Shown: positions 1 through 12,250, counted from the stretch's first letter. The stretch is DNA of 64,000 bases from Syngnathus acus (GCF_901709675.1 NC_051089.1:21181508-21245507); one strand, 5' to 3'. The notes: a model not told the origin generated them from the sequence alone. Program-made: numbers and translations.

Positions 1-1445
1 TCGGCCCCCTTGAACCTTTCAACATTTCGCGACATTTCAGGCTTCAAACATAAAGATATAAAAGTTTAATTTTTTGTCAAGAATCAACAACAAGTGGGAC
101 ACAATCGTGAAGTGGAACAAAATTTATTGGATAATTGAAACTTTTTTAACAAATAAAAAACTGAAAAGTGGGGCGTGCAATATTATTCGGCCCCCTTGCG
201 CTAATACTTTGTAGCGCCACCTTTTGCTGCAATTACAGCTGCAAGTCGCTTGGGGTATGTCTCTATCAGTTTTGCACATCGAGAGACTGGAATTCTTGCC
301 CATTCTTCCTTGCAAAACAGCTCGAGCTCAGTGAGGTTGGATGGAGAGCGTTGTGAACAGCAGTCTTCAGCTCTTTCCACAGATTCTCGATTGGATTCAG
401 GTCTGGACTTTGACTTGGCCATTCTAACACCTGGATACGTCTATTTGTGAACCATTCCATTGTAGATTTGGCTTTATGTTTTGGATCATTGTCCTGTTGG
501 AAGATAAATCTCCATCCCAGTCTCAGGTCTTTTGCAGACTCCAACAGGTTTTCTTCCAGAATGGTCCTGTATTTGGCTCCATCCATCTTCCCATCAATTT
601 TAGCCATCTTCCCTGTCCCTGCTGAAGAAAAGCAGGCCCAAACCATGATGCTGCCACCACCATGTTTGACAGTGGGGATGGTGTGTTCAGGGTGATGAGC
701 TGTGTTGCTTTTACGCCAAACATATCGTTTTGCATTGTGGCCAAAAAGTTCGATTTTGGTTTCATCTGACCAGAGCACCTTCTTCCACGCTTTCTTCTTG
801 CCACTCTTCCATAAAGGTCAGATTTGTGCAGTGCACGACTGATTGTTGTCCTATGGACAGACTCTCCCACCTCAGCTGTAGTTATCTGCAGTTCATCCAG
901 AGTGATCATGGGCCTCTTGGCTGCATCTCTGATCAGTCTTCTCCTTGTTTGAGATGAACGTTTGGAGGGACGGCCGGGTCTTGGTAGATTTGCAGTGGTC
1001 TGATACTCCTTCCATTTCAATATAATTGCTTGCACAGTGCTCCTTGAGATGTTTAAAGCTTGGGAAATCTTTTTGTATCCAAATCCGGCTTTAAACTTCT
1101 CCACAACAGTATCTCGGACCTGCCTGGTGTGTTCCTTTGTCTTCAAAGCGCAGAGAGGCTTCAAACAGAACCCTGAGACTATCAAAGAGCAGGTGCATTT
1201 ATACGGAGACTTGATTACACAGGAGCATTCTATTTATCATCATCAGTCATTTAGGACAACATTGGATCATTCAAAGACCCTCACTGAACTTCTGAAGTGA
1301 GTTTGCTGCACTGAAAGTAAAGGGGCCGAATAATATTGCACACCCCACTTTTCAGTTTTTTATTTGTTAAAAAAGTTTAAATTATCCAATAAATTTCGTT
1401 CCACTTCACGATTGTGTCCCACTTGTTGTTGATTCTTGACAAAAA
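1..1445 (-). mobile_element. Tc1-like transposon A, truncated at both ends
   Basis: Inverted repeats lie at 1-197 and 1320-1445. Both contain the same block (GTGGGACACAATCGTGAAG, then a piece ending CGGCCCC), running inward on each side. The window starts inside the left repeat, and the right repeat stops at 1445, lacking the outer part that the left one shows at 1-70. The right side joins a different Tc1 element directly, so a deletion or insertion removed the tip. The interior holds a broken transposase on the minus strand (201-1185). Confidence 0.9.
201..1185 (-). pseudogene. Tc1 transposase A, decayed
   Basis: This is a minus-strand relic of a DD34E cut-and-paste transposase. The first part (1185 down to about 800) reads as the paired helix-turn-helix DNA-binding region, with VRDTVVEKFKAGFGYKKIS and then GRPSKRS. 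The catalytic part is in another frame (778 down to 266) and shows all three acidic positions: WSDETKIELFG, FQQDNDPKHKAK and SPDLNPIENLW. A third frame (422 down to 201) supplies the C-terminus, ending AAVIAAKGGATKY. Between GRVARRK and LWSDET about 25 residues expected for the family are missing, which points to a small internal deletion near 790. With at least two frame breaks it cannot make an active enzyme. Family assignment is certain; the subfamily name is not. Confidence 0.9.
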
Positions 1446-1496
1446 GGGCACGACTTCCTATAGTGTGCCCTGTGCTCACTGCTCAGCACCGTGGAG

Positions 1497-2440
1497 CTCG
1501 ATTGGCATTTGCCATAGAACACCAGAATTGGTAAGTCCGCCACTGGCGCCCTGTGCTTTTCACAGATGAGAGCAGGTTTACCTTTAGCACCTGTGATAGA
1601 CGTGAAAGGGTCTGGAGAAGCCAAGAAGAGAACGCTATGCTGCCTGCAACATCATTCAGCATGACCGGTTCGGTGCTGGGTCAGTGATGGTCTGGGGAGG
1701 CATTTCCATTGAGGGAGGAACAGACCTCTACAGGCTAGAGAACGGCAGTCTGACTGCCATTAGGTATTGGGATGAAATCCTTGCACCCGTGGTCAGACCC
1801 TACGCTGGTGCAGTAGGTCCTGGGTTCCTCCTGATCCACGACAATGCCCGGCCTCATGTGGCAAGCGTATGCAGACAGTATCTGGAGGATGAAGGAATTG
1901 ACACAATTGAATGGCCCTCACGATCACCTGATCTAAACCCGATAGAACACCTCTGGGACATAATGTTTCGGTCCATCAGACGCCACCAGGTTGCTCCTCA
2001 GACTTTACAGAAGCTCACTGATGCCCTTAGACCACAGGTGTCAAACTCAAGGCCCGGGGGCCAGATACGGCCCACCACATCATTCTATGTGGCCCGCGAA
2101 GACAAATCGTGCATCAAATTCGTGTGTCATTACTAGAATTGCAAATTGTCTTCACTTTTAATAACGAGTTATTTGTCAGTTTGTTTTGTAGCTTTTACTG
2201 TATATAATATGAGGTGCTCATACATTTATTTGGATTGACAGTCATAATGGCCCTCCGAAAGAAGCTATGACTACAATGCGGCCCCCGAAAGAAATGAGTT
2301 TGACACCCCTGCCTTAGACAGATCTGGGAGGACATCCCACAAGACACCCTCCGTCGTCTCATTAGGAGCATGCCGCGACGTTGTCAAGCATGCATACAAG
2401 CACGTGGGGGCCACACAAGATATTGAAAAGAATTTTGAGT
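1497..2440 (+). pseudogene. Tc1 transposase B, interrupted by a MITE
   Basis: Plus-strand translation shows a DD34E transposase without its N-terminal DNA-binding half. Visible motifs are FTDESRFTF near 1564 (first Asp), LLIHDNARPHVA near 1830 (second Asp) and SPDLNPIEHLW near 1926 (Glu). One frame is open from 1684 to 2032 and then runs into the 279-bp MITE. The host frame resumes after 2319 with a C-terminal region rich in Arg, Cys and His (LRRLIRSMPRRC-like). Frame breaks before 1684, the missing N-terminus and the MITE make it non-functional. Confidence 0.88.
2033..2311. mobile_element. hAT MITE with perfect 8-bp target duplication
   Basis: The 279-bp element starts CACAGGTGTCAAACTC and ends GAGTTTGACACCCCTG, giving 16-bp imperfect terminal inverted repeats. 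It is flanked by identical CCTTAGAC at 2025-2032 and 2312-2319. The 8-bp duplication and TIR form place it in the hAT superfamily. It shares ends with the elements at 44226-48808 and 55776-56099, so one transposase source probably moved all three. It carries no coding region. Confidence 0.93.
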
Positions 2441-2682
2441 TGCAGAAATTGAATTTAGGCAAAATGGATGAGCCTACCACGTAATTTTTTCACTTTGATT
2501 TTTGGGGTGTCTATATACTGAGCCTTCTGTAGGCTGAAAACATTTATTTCCATCAAAAGATGTGTCCTTTTGTTCCTGAGACATTAAACTGTCCATATCA
2601 GTATAGATATTCCCCCAAACAATTTCACCATTGAAATCTGATGTGTTTTCAAAGTGTTCCTTTAATTTTTTTGAGCAGTGTA

Positions 2683-2745
2683 TATATACATACATACATA
2701 CATACATACATACATACATACATACATGCATACACGCACACACTC
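2683..2745. repeat. (CATA)n microsatellite
   Basis: TATATA followed by about ten CATA units and a few CACG/CACA units, directly beyond the right tip of Tc1 element B. Confidence 0.95.
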
Positions 2746-3393
2746 TAGCATTGTTTTATTCTGAACACACATGCGTGCTCACACGCAAGCAAAAACTCAG
2801 CATTGCTAACACTGGGACTACAAAGGCAAATGGGTGGGACCAAGAGGAGGATGGGGTGCAAGAGAAAGTGGAGGGGGATGGGCATGCATGGTTAAAAAAA
2901 GAATTAAAGCTATGGGGAGAGAGGATAGAAGAGTGGGGGAGGGAGGGATTATGAGGTCCAAAAACTGAGAGCTTGCAAAAAAAAATGGAAGAGCTGCCAC
3001 GATGGATGAAAGAAGAGCTAAAGCATGAGGGAAGTCGTGGTGAGAGATAGCACACATGGGATAAACAAATAAGAGATGTCTTTGTGATGAGCAGTGTGAT
3101 GGCCTGGTTGCCAAGTGTGAAAGCTGACTGAGAGTGATGTCATCACTTTTAATTGGCTCCAATTTGCATTAGAGCTTGATTGGCATTGTGGTACATCCAA
3201 TTAGATGCTACCATGTGATAGTTACACCCCACAAGGCTTTTCAGACCCTCGAAGGAGGTCTTTGTAGGAGTACCTGCTAGTAGCAGAGGTAACGTCAGAG
3301 GTGTACAATAAAGCATTTTACACAACTATCCTGAAAGGAATTGTACAAGTTCAAAGTCTTAAAAAAAGAAGTAATTATTACATGATTTCCTAT
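2746..3393. other. Non-coding interval, nothing recognised
   Basis: Includes a purine-rich stretch (about 2830-3010) that makes overlapping minus-strand frames rich in Ser, Leu and Pro. The frames have no family signature and look like composition artefacts. Confidence 0.6.
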
Positions 3394-5460
3394 TACCGTA
3401 TTTTCCGCCCTAAAAGGCGCACCTAAAAACCTAAAATTTTCTCAAAAGCCGACAGTGCGCCTTATAGGCCAGTGCGCCTTATATATGGATCAACTGATGA
3501 ATTTGTTGATCCATACTGGTTGTACACAGTGCTCTGCCAAAATGTTTCAGTACGTTTTAGTACGACTAATAAATTACAAGGTCGCATCGCTTCCCAGCAT
3601 TACGGCAACTGTAGTCAGGGGGCGTCACCGAATAGCTGTTGTACCCGCGAGGCTATTTCCTGTCAAAATAGGCTGCTCTGTTAATGTTTCGAGTAAATCT
3701 ACGGATCGATATGGAAGGGAAACATAGGTAAGTAGTACCAATGCGTTAGATCGAACTTTAGTCAGTTCCGATCATTTTATAGGAGATCGTTTGAGAAACG
3801 CGATTGTTTACACTTTGCTGAGGCTCATGGGAGATTGCGAGGTGAGGCTCGTGAGACTTTGCGGATGGCTAATGCTATTGCGATAGCTGCTATACGTACC
3901 AGGCTATTTCATGTCAAAATAGGCTGCTCTGTTAATGTTTCGAGTAAATCTACGGATCGATATGGAAGGGAAACATAGGTAAGTAGTACCAATGCGTTGG
4001 ATCGAACTTTAGTCAGTTCCGATCATTTTATAGGAGATCGTTTGAGAAACGCGATTGTTTACACTTTGCTGAGGCTCATGGGAGATTGCGAGGTGAGGCT
4101 CGTGAGACTTTGCGGATGGCTAATGCTATTGCGATAGCTGCTATACGTACCAGGCTATTCATGTCAAATAGGCTGCTCTGTTAATGTTTCGAGTAAATCT
4201 ACGGATCGATATGGAAGGGAAACATAGGTAAGTAGTACCAATGCGTTAGATCGAACTTTAGTCAGTTCCGATCATTTTATAGGAGATCGGTTGAGAAACG
4301 CGATTGTTTACACTTTGCTGAGGCTCATGGGAGATTGCGAGGTGAGGCTCGTGAGACTTTGCGGATGGCTAATGCTATTGCGATAGCTGCTATACGTACC
4401 AGGCTATTTCATGCCAAAATAGGCTGCTCTGTTAATGTTTCGAGTAAATCTACGGATCGATATGGAAGGGAAACATAGGTAAGTAGTACCAATGCGTTGG
4501 ATCGAACTTTAGTCAGTTCCGATCATTTTATAGGAGATCGTTTGAGAAACGCGATTGTTTACACTTTGCTGAGGCTCATGGGAGATTGCGAGGTGAGGCT
4601 CGTGAGACTTTGCGGATGGCTAATGCTATTGCGATAGCTGCTATACGTACCAGGCTATTTCATGTCAAAATAGGCTGCTCTGTTAATGTTTCGAGTAAAT
4701 CTACGGATCGATATGGAAGGGAAACATAGGTAAGTAGTACCAATGCGTTGGATCGAACTTTAGTCAGTTCCGATCATTTTATAGGAGATCGGTTGAGAAA
4801 CGCGATTGTTTACACTTCGCTGAGGCTCGTGAGACTTTGCGGATGGCTAATGCTATTGCGATAGCTGCTATACGTACCAGGCTATTTCATGTCAAAATAG
4901 GCTGCTCTGTTAATGTTTCGAGTAAATCTACGGATCGATATGGAAGGGAAACATAGGTAAGTAGTACCAATGCGTTGGATCGAACTTTAGTCAGTTCCGA
5001 TCATTTTATAGGAGATCGTTTGAGAAACGCGATTGTTTACTCTTCGCTGAGGCTCGTGAGACTTTGCGGATGGCTAATGCTATTGCGATAGCTGCTATAC
5101 GTACCAGGCTATTTCATGTCAAAATAGGCTGCTCTGTTAATGTTTCGAGTAAATCTACGGATCGATATGGAAGGGAAACATAGGTAAGTAGTACCAATGC
5201 GTTAGATCGAACTTTAGTCAGTTCTGATCATTTTATAGGAGATCGTTTGAGAAACGCGATTGTTTACAGAGGGCTCGTTGGTTATTGGCTAGTGGATGCA
5301 TACCGCAACCCTAGTCAACCTCAGTTTGATGCAGTATAGCTTCTATTTTATGCGCCTTATAAGCCGGTGCGCCTTATATATGGACAAAGTTTTAAAATGG
5401 GCCGTTCATTGAAGGTGCGCCTTATAACCCGGTGCGCCTTTTAGGGCGGAAAATACGGTA
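3394..5460. mobile_element. TA-flanked TIR element carrying a long tandem array
   Basis: The left end at 3396 reads CCGTATTTTCCGCCCTAAAA. The right end at 5429-5458 is its reverse complement over about 28 bp, and each end is followed by TA (3394-3395, 5459-5460). Both ends carry repeated TGCGCCTTATA motifs in the sub-terminal region. This end structure and TA target match Tc1/mariner-pogo type non-autonomous elements. No transposase frame is visible; most of the interior is the array at 3650-5270. Confidence 0.85.
3650..5270. repeat. Tandem array, seven units of 249-251 and 227 bp
   Basis: The anchor GGCTGCTCTGTTAATG recurs at 3671, 3922, 4171, 4422, 4673, 4900 and 5127. The first spacings are 251, 249, 251 and 251 bp; the last two are 227 bp because a 24-bp segment ending GAGGTGAGGCTC is missing. 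Units differ at only a few positions (for example GTTAGATC versus GTTGGATC, GATCGTTTG versus GATCGGTTG), so the array is young or homogenised. No unit contains a long open frame. Confidence 0.97.
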
Positions 5461-8400
5461 TTTAAATTGTTGAGGACGTCAGAACTCTTCTATCGAAAAC
5501 CATCAATACACGCTCTTCTTCCTTCCTTTCCAATTCCAGCCGGGGCTGAGTGCTTATGAACACATTGAGCCACCATGAAGATCCCGATTCACCCTCTTGG
5601 GTGTACTGGAGTGGCCTTGAAAGCATGGAATGGCACAGAAACCCTAGAAGCACTCAACTTCTAAAAACCTACAAAAATTCATAGGCAGTACTGATAAAAC
5701 TACCATAATCCCCAATTTTCAAATTGTATTCAGATTTTATTTCTCTATGCCAGCTTTCACCTTTGTTGTGGATGTCATAACTTCTGATTATCTGATAAAA
5801 CAGCAACATCTGCTTCTAAGTCAGGTCCTGTCCATGCCTATTAATAGTCCAAGCAAACCCCTGAGAGATACGGTTTATTTCCATATTCGGAATACTGCGA
5901 ATAAATAAACGTCACCTTCTTAGAGTATTTGAAAAGAATACGGTGGGCCTATACATGTGATTTTAACATTCATTTTAGAATGATGGAAAAAATGTGTTTG
6001 ATCAGTGTTTTTTTTTTTTTTTTATGAAGACACGAATGACCCACCCTCACCTTAAAGTGGAAGATAGCAAATACACAGATTTATCTTACTTGATGTTTTC
6101 ATTTAGAAAATATCCTGCAGTATGGCTATTCTTGAATAACTGAATTTGTGTGATTGCAGTCCATCTGTCTTCAGACTGCCTCTCTGTGCCAGCTGCTGTC
6201 TGCGTTCAATTCATCCCCAACTAAGGCCAGAAGAGCCAGCTCTTTGTGGGCCATTGTTGCCTCTTGCTGGGAGGTTGGGCCTAATTGGCTAGAGTCCTAT
6301 CTGTCACACACTGTGGGCCTTTGAACGTATAAGAAGTGTGGTGATTAATTTGTGTCTTTTTCGTTGGGACTCTCCAAAACACTTAAGTGTTGCCCTTGAA
6401 CACCTCAATGCACTATTGTTTGCAGTTATGCTCCACTTTAGCCATCCAAAAAGTATCTTTTTTTTTGTATGATGTGCTCTCATATTCTTTCTCTCAGTTC
6501 TAGTATACTAAAATGTTATATCAAAGAACTGAAGTTCCATTTCGCTCATCATCACTAGTCATGAACTAAGGCATGCAATAAATATTAAATCTTGGTGCCA
6601 AGTGTGCAAATCTTTTCGGAGGCATTTTAAACATACTGTGTAACTACATCCAACGCTTAAAATAAATATAGAGGGCACAGCAGTTCTTTACAATCATGCC
6701 GGTAGAGCCCAGATATTTTTATAGTGTAGCCACACAGACATTTGCAACAATCAATCCATGATCCACTGTCTACGGCACTCCTCCTCTGTGCTGTAGTTTT
6801 TCAGACAGCTGGGGCCTATCTGGCTGACAAGGGGTGAGAGCCACATTACGCACTGGACATATTGCTGGTCAATCAGAGGGCCGACACATAGAAACAGATA
6901 GCTACTCTTATGTGGCCATCTTTTCAGATTTCTTTTGGACATTCATCTCCCAGTCCACCTTCTGTGGTCCCAGCACGATAGACCAGGTTAAAGATGTAGG
7001 AATGTCAAGAGCTAGTATCTTGGGTAGGGGAGGAGCCTGGACAGCAGTGTGATGGATGGAACAAAGTTTAATTAATTTAATTAAGATGTGACTGTGTGAG
7101 AGATGAGATCTACTGACCCTATCATCCCTTTGCCTCAGCACTGTCCGATCCAATGGAAGCTTCAGTCTTGCTCAGCATCTAACAGACACATGGGAATCTT
7201 TCAGCAAATTGAGTCGCCACTATCCGTAGATTGCGACATGCAGAAAGGAATAACAGACACAATGGGACTGAATTGGGCTATCCAAACAAAATGACACTGG
7301 ACAAAGCCAGAGGCTCGTCATCTCTTGCAGGAAATTAAGGTGCCGAAGGGGTTGATGGTATCAAATGATTTGGCCACCAATGTGTTTTCATTGAACATAA
7401 AAGGGCCCGCCAACCCATGAACGCACCCAAACACAATAATCTTGACCAATAGACTAGCTTTCTGCTGTCTAACATTCACTCTTTGTAGACCATTGTTGCC
7501 AAGAGGATGCTTGCCAAGAGGATACTTGGCATCTTGTTTGACACATTCAGTTTTGGCAATGCAAACGTGTCTTGCTTTTGGCGGTTTCCTGTTTTTTAAG
7601 AAGTTTACAGTATATTTAGATTCATAATCTTGTAGTTTAGACAGCAGTTGGATGCTGGAGAATTTTTGGACACTCAGCTGACGTAACCTGTATTTAGAGT
7701 TGATGGGTGACACTGGATTGACTTCTTGCCATCAACCCTGGCTTTATTTGGAGAGTCAACAGTTCATAATGTCTGGTGATCCTTCCACTCTAACAACCAA
7801 ACAGATTTTCAACTTAGTCATGACCTATTCACACCTGGGTTGAACGTAGGGGAATGTTCATCATCATTTTTGTTGTGGCTCATTTCTGACCATTCCGACA
7901 TGAAAAAATAAAGGTAATAAACTTTTTGCACAATGATCAATATTCAATATTTACTTTTTTGGCTACACACTGATACCAATGACCTGAGGCTATCAATTAG
8001 CTAAATACACACTGATGAGTTTGGGGTTAAGGACTCAAATGCAAGGAAGTAGAGAGGCGAGGCAGGTGGGCTCTCAAAAAGTATTTTAATTTGAAGAGAA
8101 CAAAAAGGCAAATTACTTACTTGACTAAAAAAACTCAATCTAAAATAGCAAGGTCCAAAGTAAAATTACTTTTATTTCAAAGTTGTTCCTGGCAGCGTGT
8201 TGCTGTTTTCTCATTTGCCCTAGCCTTGAGGCTTTGCCGTCCATCACAAACTGTTGCTACCTGCTATATCAGCTTTAATGATGCAACGGCATTCTAAAAT
8301 AAAGTTCAATCGCTGATTAAGGGCACTAAAAAAGACTTAATTACGCTGACATTCTACAGCGATTGTTGCCAGTGTTAAGCAGTGGCCTCACTCGTGCCTC

Positions 8401-10161
8401 GCACTGCTCGCGGCTAACAGCTCGAGCAACAGCAGTCAGATCACTTTTCAAAGGCAGTATATTACATGTAAATGACTGCACACTTGATACTGATAGTCTC
8501 ACAAAAAAACATCTGATAACACTGCCACTATAGATGTATGGTAATGTAGAGCAATTCCATACATGTTGAGCATGTGTGAGGCGAAAAGACTGGTCCAAAA
8601 AACTGCGGTAGAAAGATTTCCCTTTTTTTTTTTTCTCGTTATTCATTGTTGTCAAATGGTTAAGAGTAGGGGTAAAAGCAAAAAAGAAAGAACGTTATCA
8701 AAATGGGTTACTTCTTTGGGGCAGGCAGTGGCCAGACGGCAAGAGATTGGGATCGTCATCTGTCGGACCATGTCCGAAATGTTTGCTACATATTAAGGTG
8801 AACATATTCACCTTGCTTGCTAAACTGGTCTTTTGGACGTCTGCGCAAGTTGACCTGAGTTTTCGGTTGCGGGAAACTAATGAATAATCCGTCCTTCATG
8901 TATGGACTGTCTGAAAATAACATTCGTTTGGTACGCTATTGAGTTTGCTAAATAAAGCTCAAGAGAAAGCACACTTTTAAATATCTTTCAAGCTTCTGGT
9001 CTGAACTAACTCATCAGTACTCACAAAGCGGTGAAAAAAGAAGTGACCCCGTGCTGCATTTTCATCCAATCAAAAACAGGGTCCTGGCTGCCTGGAAATT
9101 TACAGATTAGAAGTGGAGGAACACACTACTAAATTAACGTTTAATAGTAATATCCCACATGAATATCCAGTGACGTGCCACATCTTCAAATGGTGATATG
9201 TGACTGGAGGAAGTGTAAAAACATATCATAGTTTGTCCATATCATAGTTTGTCAAGTTGGAATCCACCTTTAAGTGTAGATTTTCTTTTTGAATTATTTA
9301 CAAAACCTGGCTGTTTTTCTAGTTATTATGGTTCCATCTATAACAGACCCATCCCGACTTGTTTTTTTCAGTGCAAAACAACACATGATATTTTCAGTGG
9401 CAGATTTATTTCCAGTTTCATTCATTTGATTTGAGGCTAGTGTTGGATTGTCGGCATATCTTTGATGACAGTGTTGTAATATAGTTCACAGATATAGAAA
9501 ACATCAACCCCAAATGACAAATCCTTTGTTTCATCTCAAAGGACATTGTTATTAAAATGTGCTATATATCATCATCGTCATCATCATCATCATCAACATC
9601 ATAGCTGGCCCTTGGGCCAAGCTGCTGTTGCACATCTGTAATGAATAAATTATATTTTTTATATAGTTTCCCTGGAGCTGCCACTACTGCTCATTGCATG
9701 TCCTCCAGATCTAAAAGTAGATGCTGACAAAAAGCCAATTTACATTGCTGTCCTGTTTGATTGTTGTAATCTTGACTCTCCACAATAAATATACATTGAT
9801 ATTCAAGCTAAAACAAATATAAACACACAGATATTTGTCACATCCCAGTATTTTGCCCGCTGATGCTGATGCTCAGTGAGACATAAGAAACTTCAGGCAA
9901 CAATAAAAGAGATTTTCTCCCTGACTTGTTCAATAAAATCCAACCAAATGCCTGTACTCAATGACAAATTATGTGGTTAGGAATGAGTTCTTTTTTTTTA
10001 ATGATTTTAAATGAATGGAAGTTCAACAAAGCACCCATAGGAATGTCTACAATGTGTTTTGTTTAAGACAAAACATCCCCAAAAAGCCACCAGAGATGAC
10101 ATTAGCTGATGTTTGGGCTTTGTTATTGTTGATGTTTATCATATTTTGTCCAAAAAGCACA
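5461..10161. other. Long non-coding interval (probable intron 1 or upstream flank)
   Basis: No exon, RNA gene or complete transposon was recognised. It includes a 17-T run near 6009-6025, a short (ATC)n tract near 9568-9600 and a region around 6120-6330 of balanced composition without repeat character (see findings). A 131-codon minus-strand frame at 7318-7713 has no recognisable domain, and I do not call it a gene. Confidence 0.6.
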
Positions 10162-10372
10162 GCCTCCCTGCTTGGCACTCAGCATCAAGGGTTGGAATTG
10201 GGGGGTTAGATCACCAAATGATTCCCGAGCGCGGTACCACTGCTGCTCACTGCTCCCCTCTCCCCCAGGGGATGGATCAAAATCACACGGGGATGGGTTA
10301 AATGCAGAGGACAAATTTCACCACACCCAGATGTGTGTGTGACGATCATTGGGAAAATTAAAAAAAAAAAAT
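10162..10372 (+). mobile_element. SINE copy, 5' truncated
   Basis: It matches the body of the full SINE at 39836-40142 (other strand). The body runs from GCCTCCCTGCTTGGCACTCA through CCCCTCTCCCCCAGGGGATG to GTGACGATCATTGGG and an A-rich tail. The tRNA-like head is absent. Another copy is at 14004-14243. Confidence 0.88.
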
Positions 10373-10489
10373 TGATAAGCTACAGCCAGAGAGGGATGAT
10401 TTTCAAAAATAATTTTAGTAATATTCTACTGTCACATCATACATATTAACATATTTAACATATATGACAATCAGCAAAGCCTGGGCCTA

Positions 10490-10904
10490 CCGCCTTTTCC
10501 ATGTATAATGCGCAAAATTTAACTAATTTATTGTCCTAAAATCTGGGGTGCGCATTATACATGGGTACAACAATATTTGAAGAAAATCTCCCTCGAAATA
10601 AAACTTGAAATCACCTTTCTTCTTGTTTGTTGTCAATCGCGCATCGCATTCAGCCATCCTGCCCAACACACTTAGTCAGTAAAATTCATAATTGACGACA
10701 CATCGTTTGATGCGATGGTGCAATCCTTGATGGTGTGTTATTGTCAAATATTGTTTGTTTTTTAATCTCCATCGCAGACCGGATATCATACGGAGGCCGC
10801 CATGACAGTATGCGCAGAACGGATGCGCAAGACACGTCAATCGCGCATCGCATTCAGCCATCCTGCCCAACACACTTAGTCAGTGGATACATGGAAAAAG
10901 ACGG
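10490..10904. mobile_element. TA-flanked MITE with internal 49-bp direct repeats
   Basis: The ends are CCGCCTTTTCCATGTATAAT on the left and a short GATACATGGAAAAAGACGG on the right, flanked by TA at 10488-10489 and 10905-10906. The sub-terminal GTGCGCATTATACATGGG motif is shared with the element at 13453-14405. Two identical 49-bp segments lie at 10632-10680 and 10836-10884. Confidence 0.8.
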
Positions 10905-10906
10905 TA

Positions 10907-12057
10907 CTTCATTTAAACAAATTGAATTAATTGTATTTATGTAGCTTATTATTTATTACACAATTTGTTACAAATTTATGAAGAGACCCACAACTTTCAT
11001 GTTGGCGGCGTATTGTTGGCGGTATGTTGTTCAAATTATCATGGATGGATGACTTAAAATAAGATACTGTCAATTGTAGTAGACAGTAATAATAACTGTT
11101 TTTTTGTGCATTTTTGTTCTTGAGGGTCCAAGAGACTTTTTCCTCTTTATTTTTCATCAACACAAAGACCTATTTAGGGAGACAAGAGTGATTGGGGGAC
11201 CCATATACTCTATATTGAGTGTGAACTACAGGAGGTTTTGTTTGTTTCGGGTTTTGATTCTTTTGCAGAACAAAAAAGAAAGATTGCACTGGGGTCAAGT
11301 CCCCTCCCACTTCATCTCATGTACCTCCTTTCTTCTTCCCCATTCCAGTGGAAAGGGGATGTAGAGCAATGAAAGCTTAACCCCAACCCCCATCAGTCCT
11401 GCCACCACACACAGATGTTGCGTGTCTGTAATAGCTCCAAAAAACCCCCAAGACCCCCTTTTTCATAAAACCTCCCTTTACACTGCGGATGAACCTCGTG
11501 CTCCACTTTTCCATCCACCCAAACAGGCATTAGGGAATCCTTTTGTGTCTGCAGGAACATTTTGAATTTAATTGAAGCAGGGGAATGCAGTAAAAGAGGA
11601 GTCTTTTTTTTTTTTACAAATATGATGAAGGGATATAAATAAAAATGTGTTACATGTTTAATGATTAAATGCACTCTCTGGAGACAAAGGCATATACAGT
11701 ATATTGTGGAAAATTAAATGCATAACTTCATAGCACTGACATATGTCCCAGTTTTGTCAGAAGACTCCATGTTACATCAATTGAATGTCTATGAGTTGGA
11801 GCTACCCGGCATGGAATACACAAATAAGTAAGTGTATGTGCTTCAGCAGTCAGTCTTGCTGGCTGAAAGCTATAGTTAGTAGGTGCTGTGTGTCCATCAG
11901 CCACATGGATTGTGAGCGGCCACTTGCAGAGACCTTTGATTGCAGTTCGGCGCCTGCAGAGGTTGTGCCTCTACCCACTGAGACTCACAATTCAGCCCTT
12001 CAGCACACTCAGCAGCATCACATATTCCACATTTAGACACAAAGGCAGGTTAGCTAG
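10907..12057. other. Non-coding interval, nothing recognised
   Basis: AT-rich intronic-type sequence. Frames such as the 93-codon one at 11393-11674 have no family signature. Confidence 0.55.
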
Positions 12058-12250
12058 ATCAGGGATTGTCAACCGGTGGTCCGCAACCCTCTAGTGGTCC
12101 TTGGCGGTATTGCAGGTGGTCTGCAAAATTGGAAATAGAAAACAATTGTAACGTTTTAAAAAAAAAATGGATTCATTATTTAGACTGAATTTATTTTCCA
12201 GCAAATTTTGTGAATCATTTACCTTTCTAAATTATGGCAAATGTAGCTGA
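12058..12250. mobile_element. Possible hAT-type fragment
   Basis: Starts CAGGGATTGTCAACCGGTGG and continues with GGTCCGC and GGTGGTCTGC motifs, typical of one end of fish hAT elements. No matching right end or target duplication was located, so the limits are approximate. Confidence 0.4.

Larger units (their letters stand above)
1446..2680 (+). mobile_element. Tc1-like transposon B, 5' truncated
   Basis: This is the 3' two-thirds of a second, unrelated Tc1 family, joined head-on to element A at 1445/1446. Its right terminus at 2653-2680 ends in TTTTTTTGAGCAGTG followed by TA, the characteristic tip of this widespread fish Tc1 group. No left repeat is present. A hAT MITE splits the coding region at 2033-2311, so element B is older than that insertion. 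Confidence 0.85.

Noticed and set aside
3455-3727. 90-codon frame at the start of the 251-bp array
   Set aside because: It lies inside a TIR element, and the array units carry no comparable conserved frame.
3650-5270. CRISPR-like array
   Set aside because: Repeats are about 250 bp and directly adjacent without unique spacers, in a vertebrate intron; this is a tandem repeat.
7318-7713. 131-codon minus-strand frame
   Set aside because: No recognisable domain, no splice or promoter context, and average composition for non-coding AT-rich DNA.
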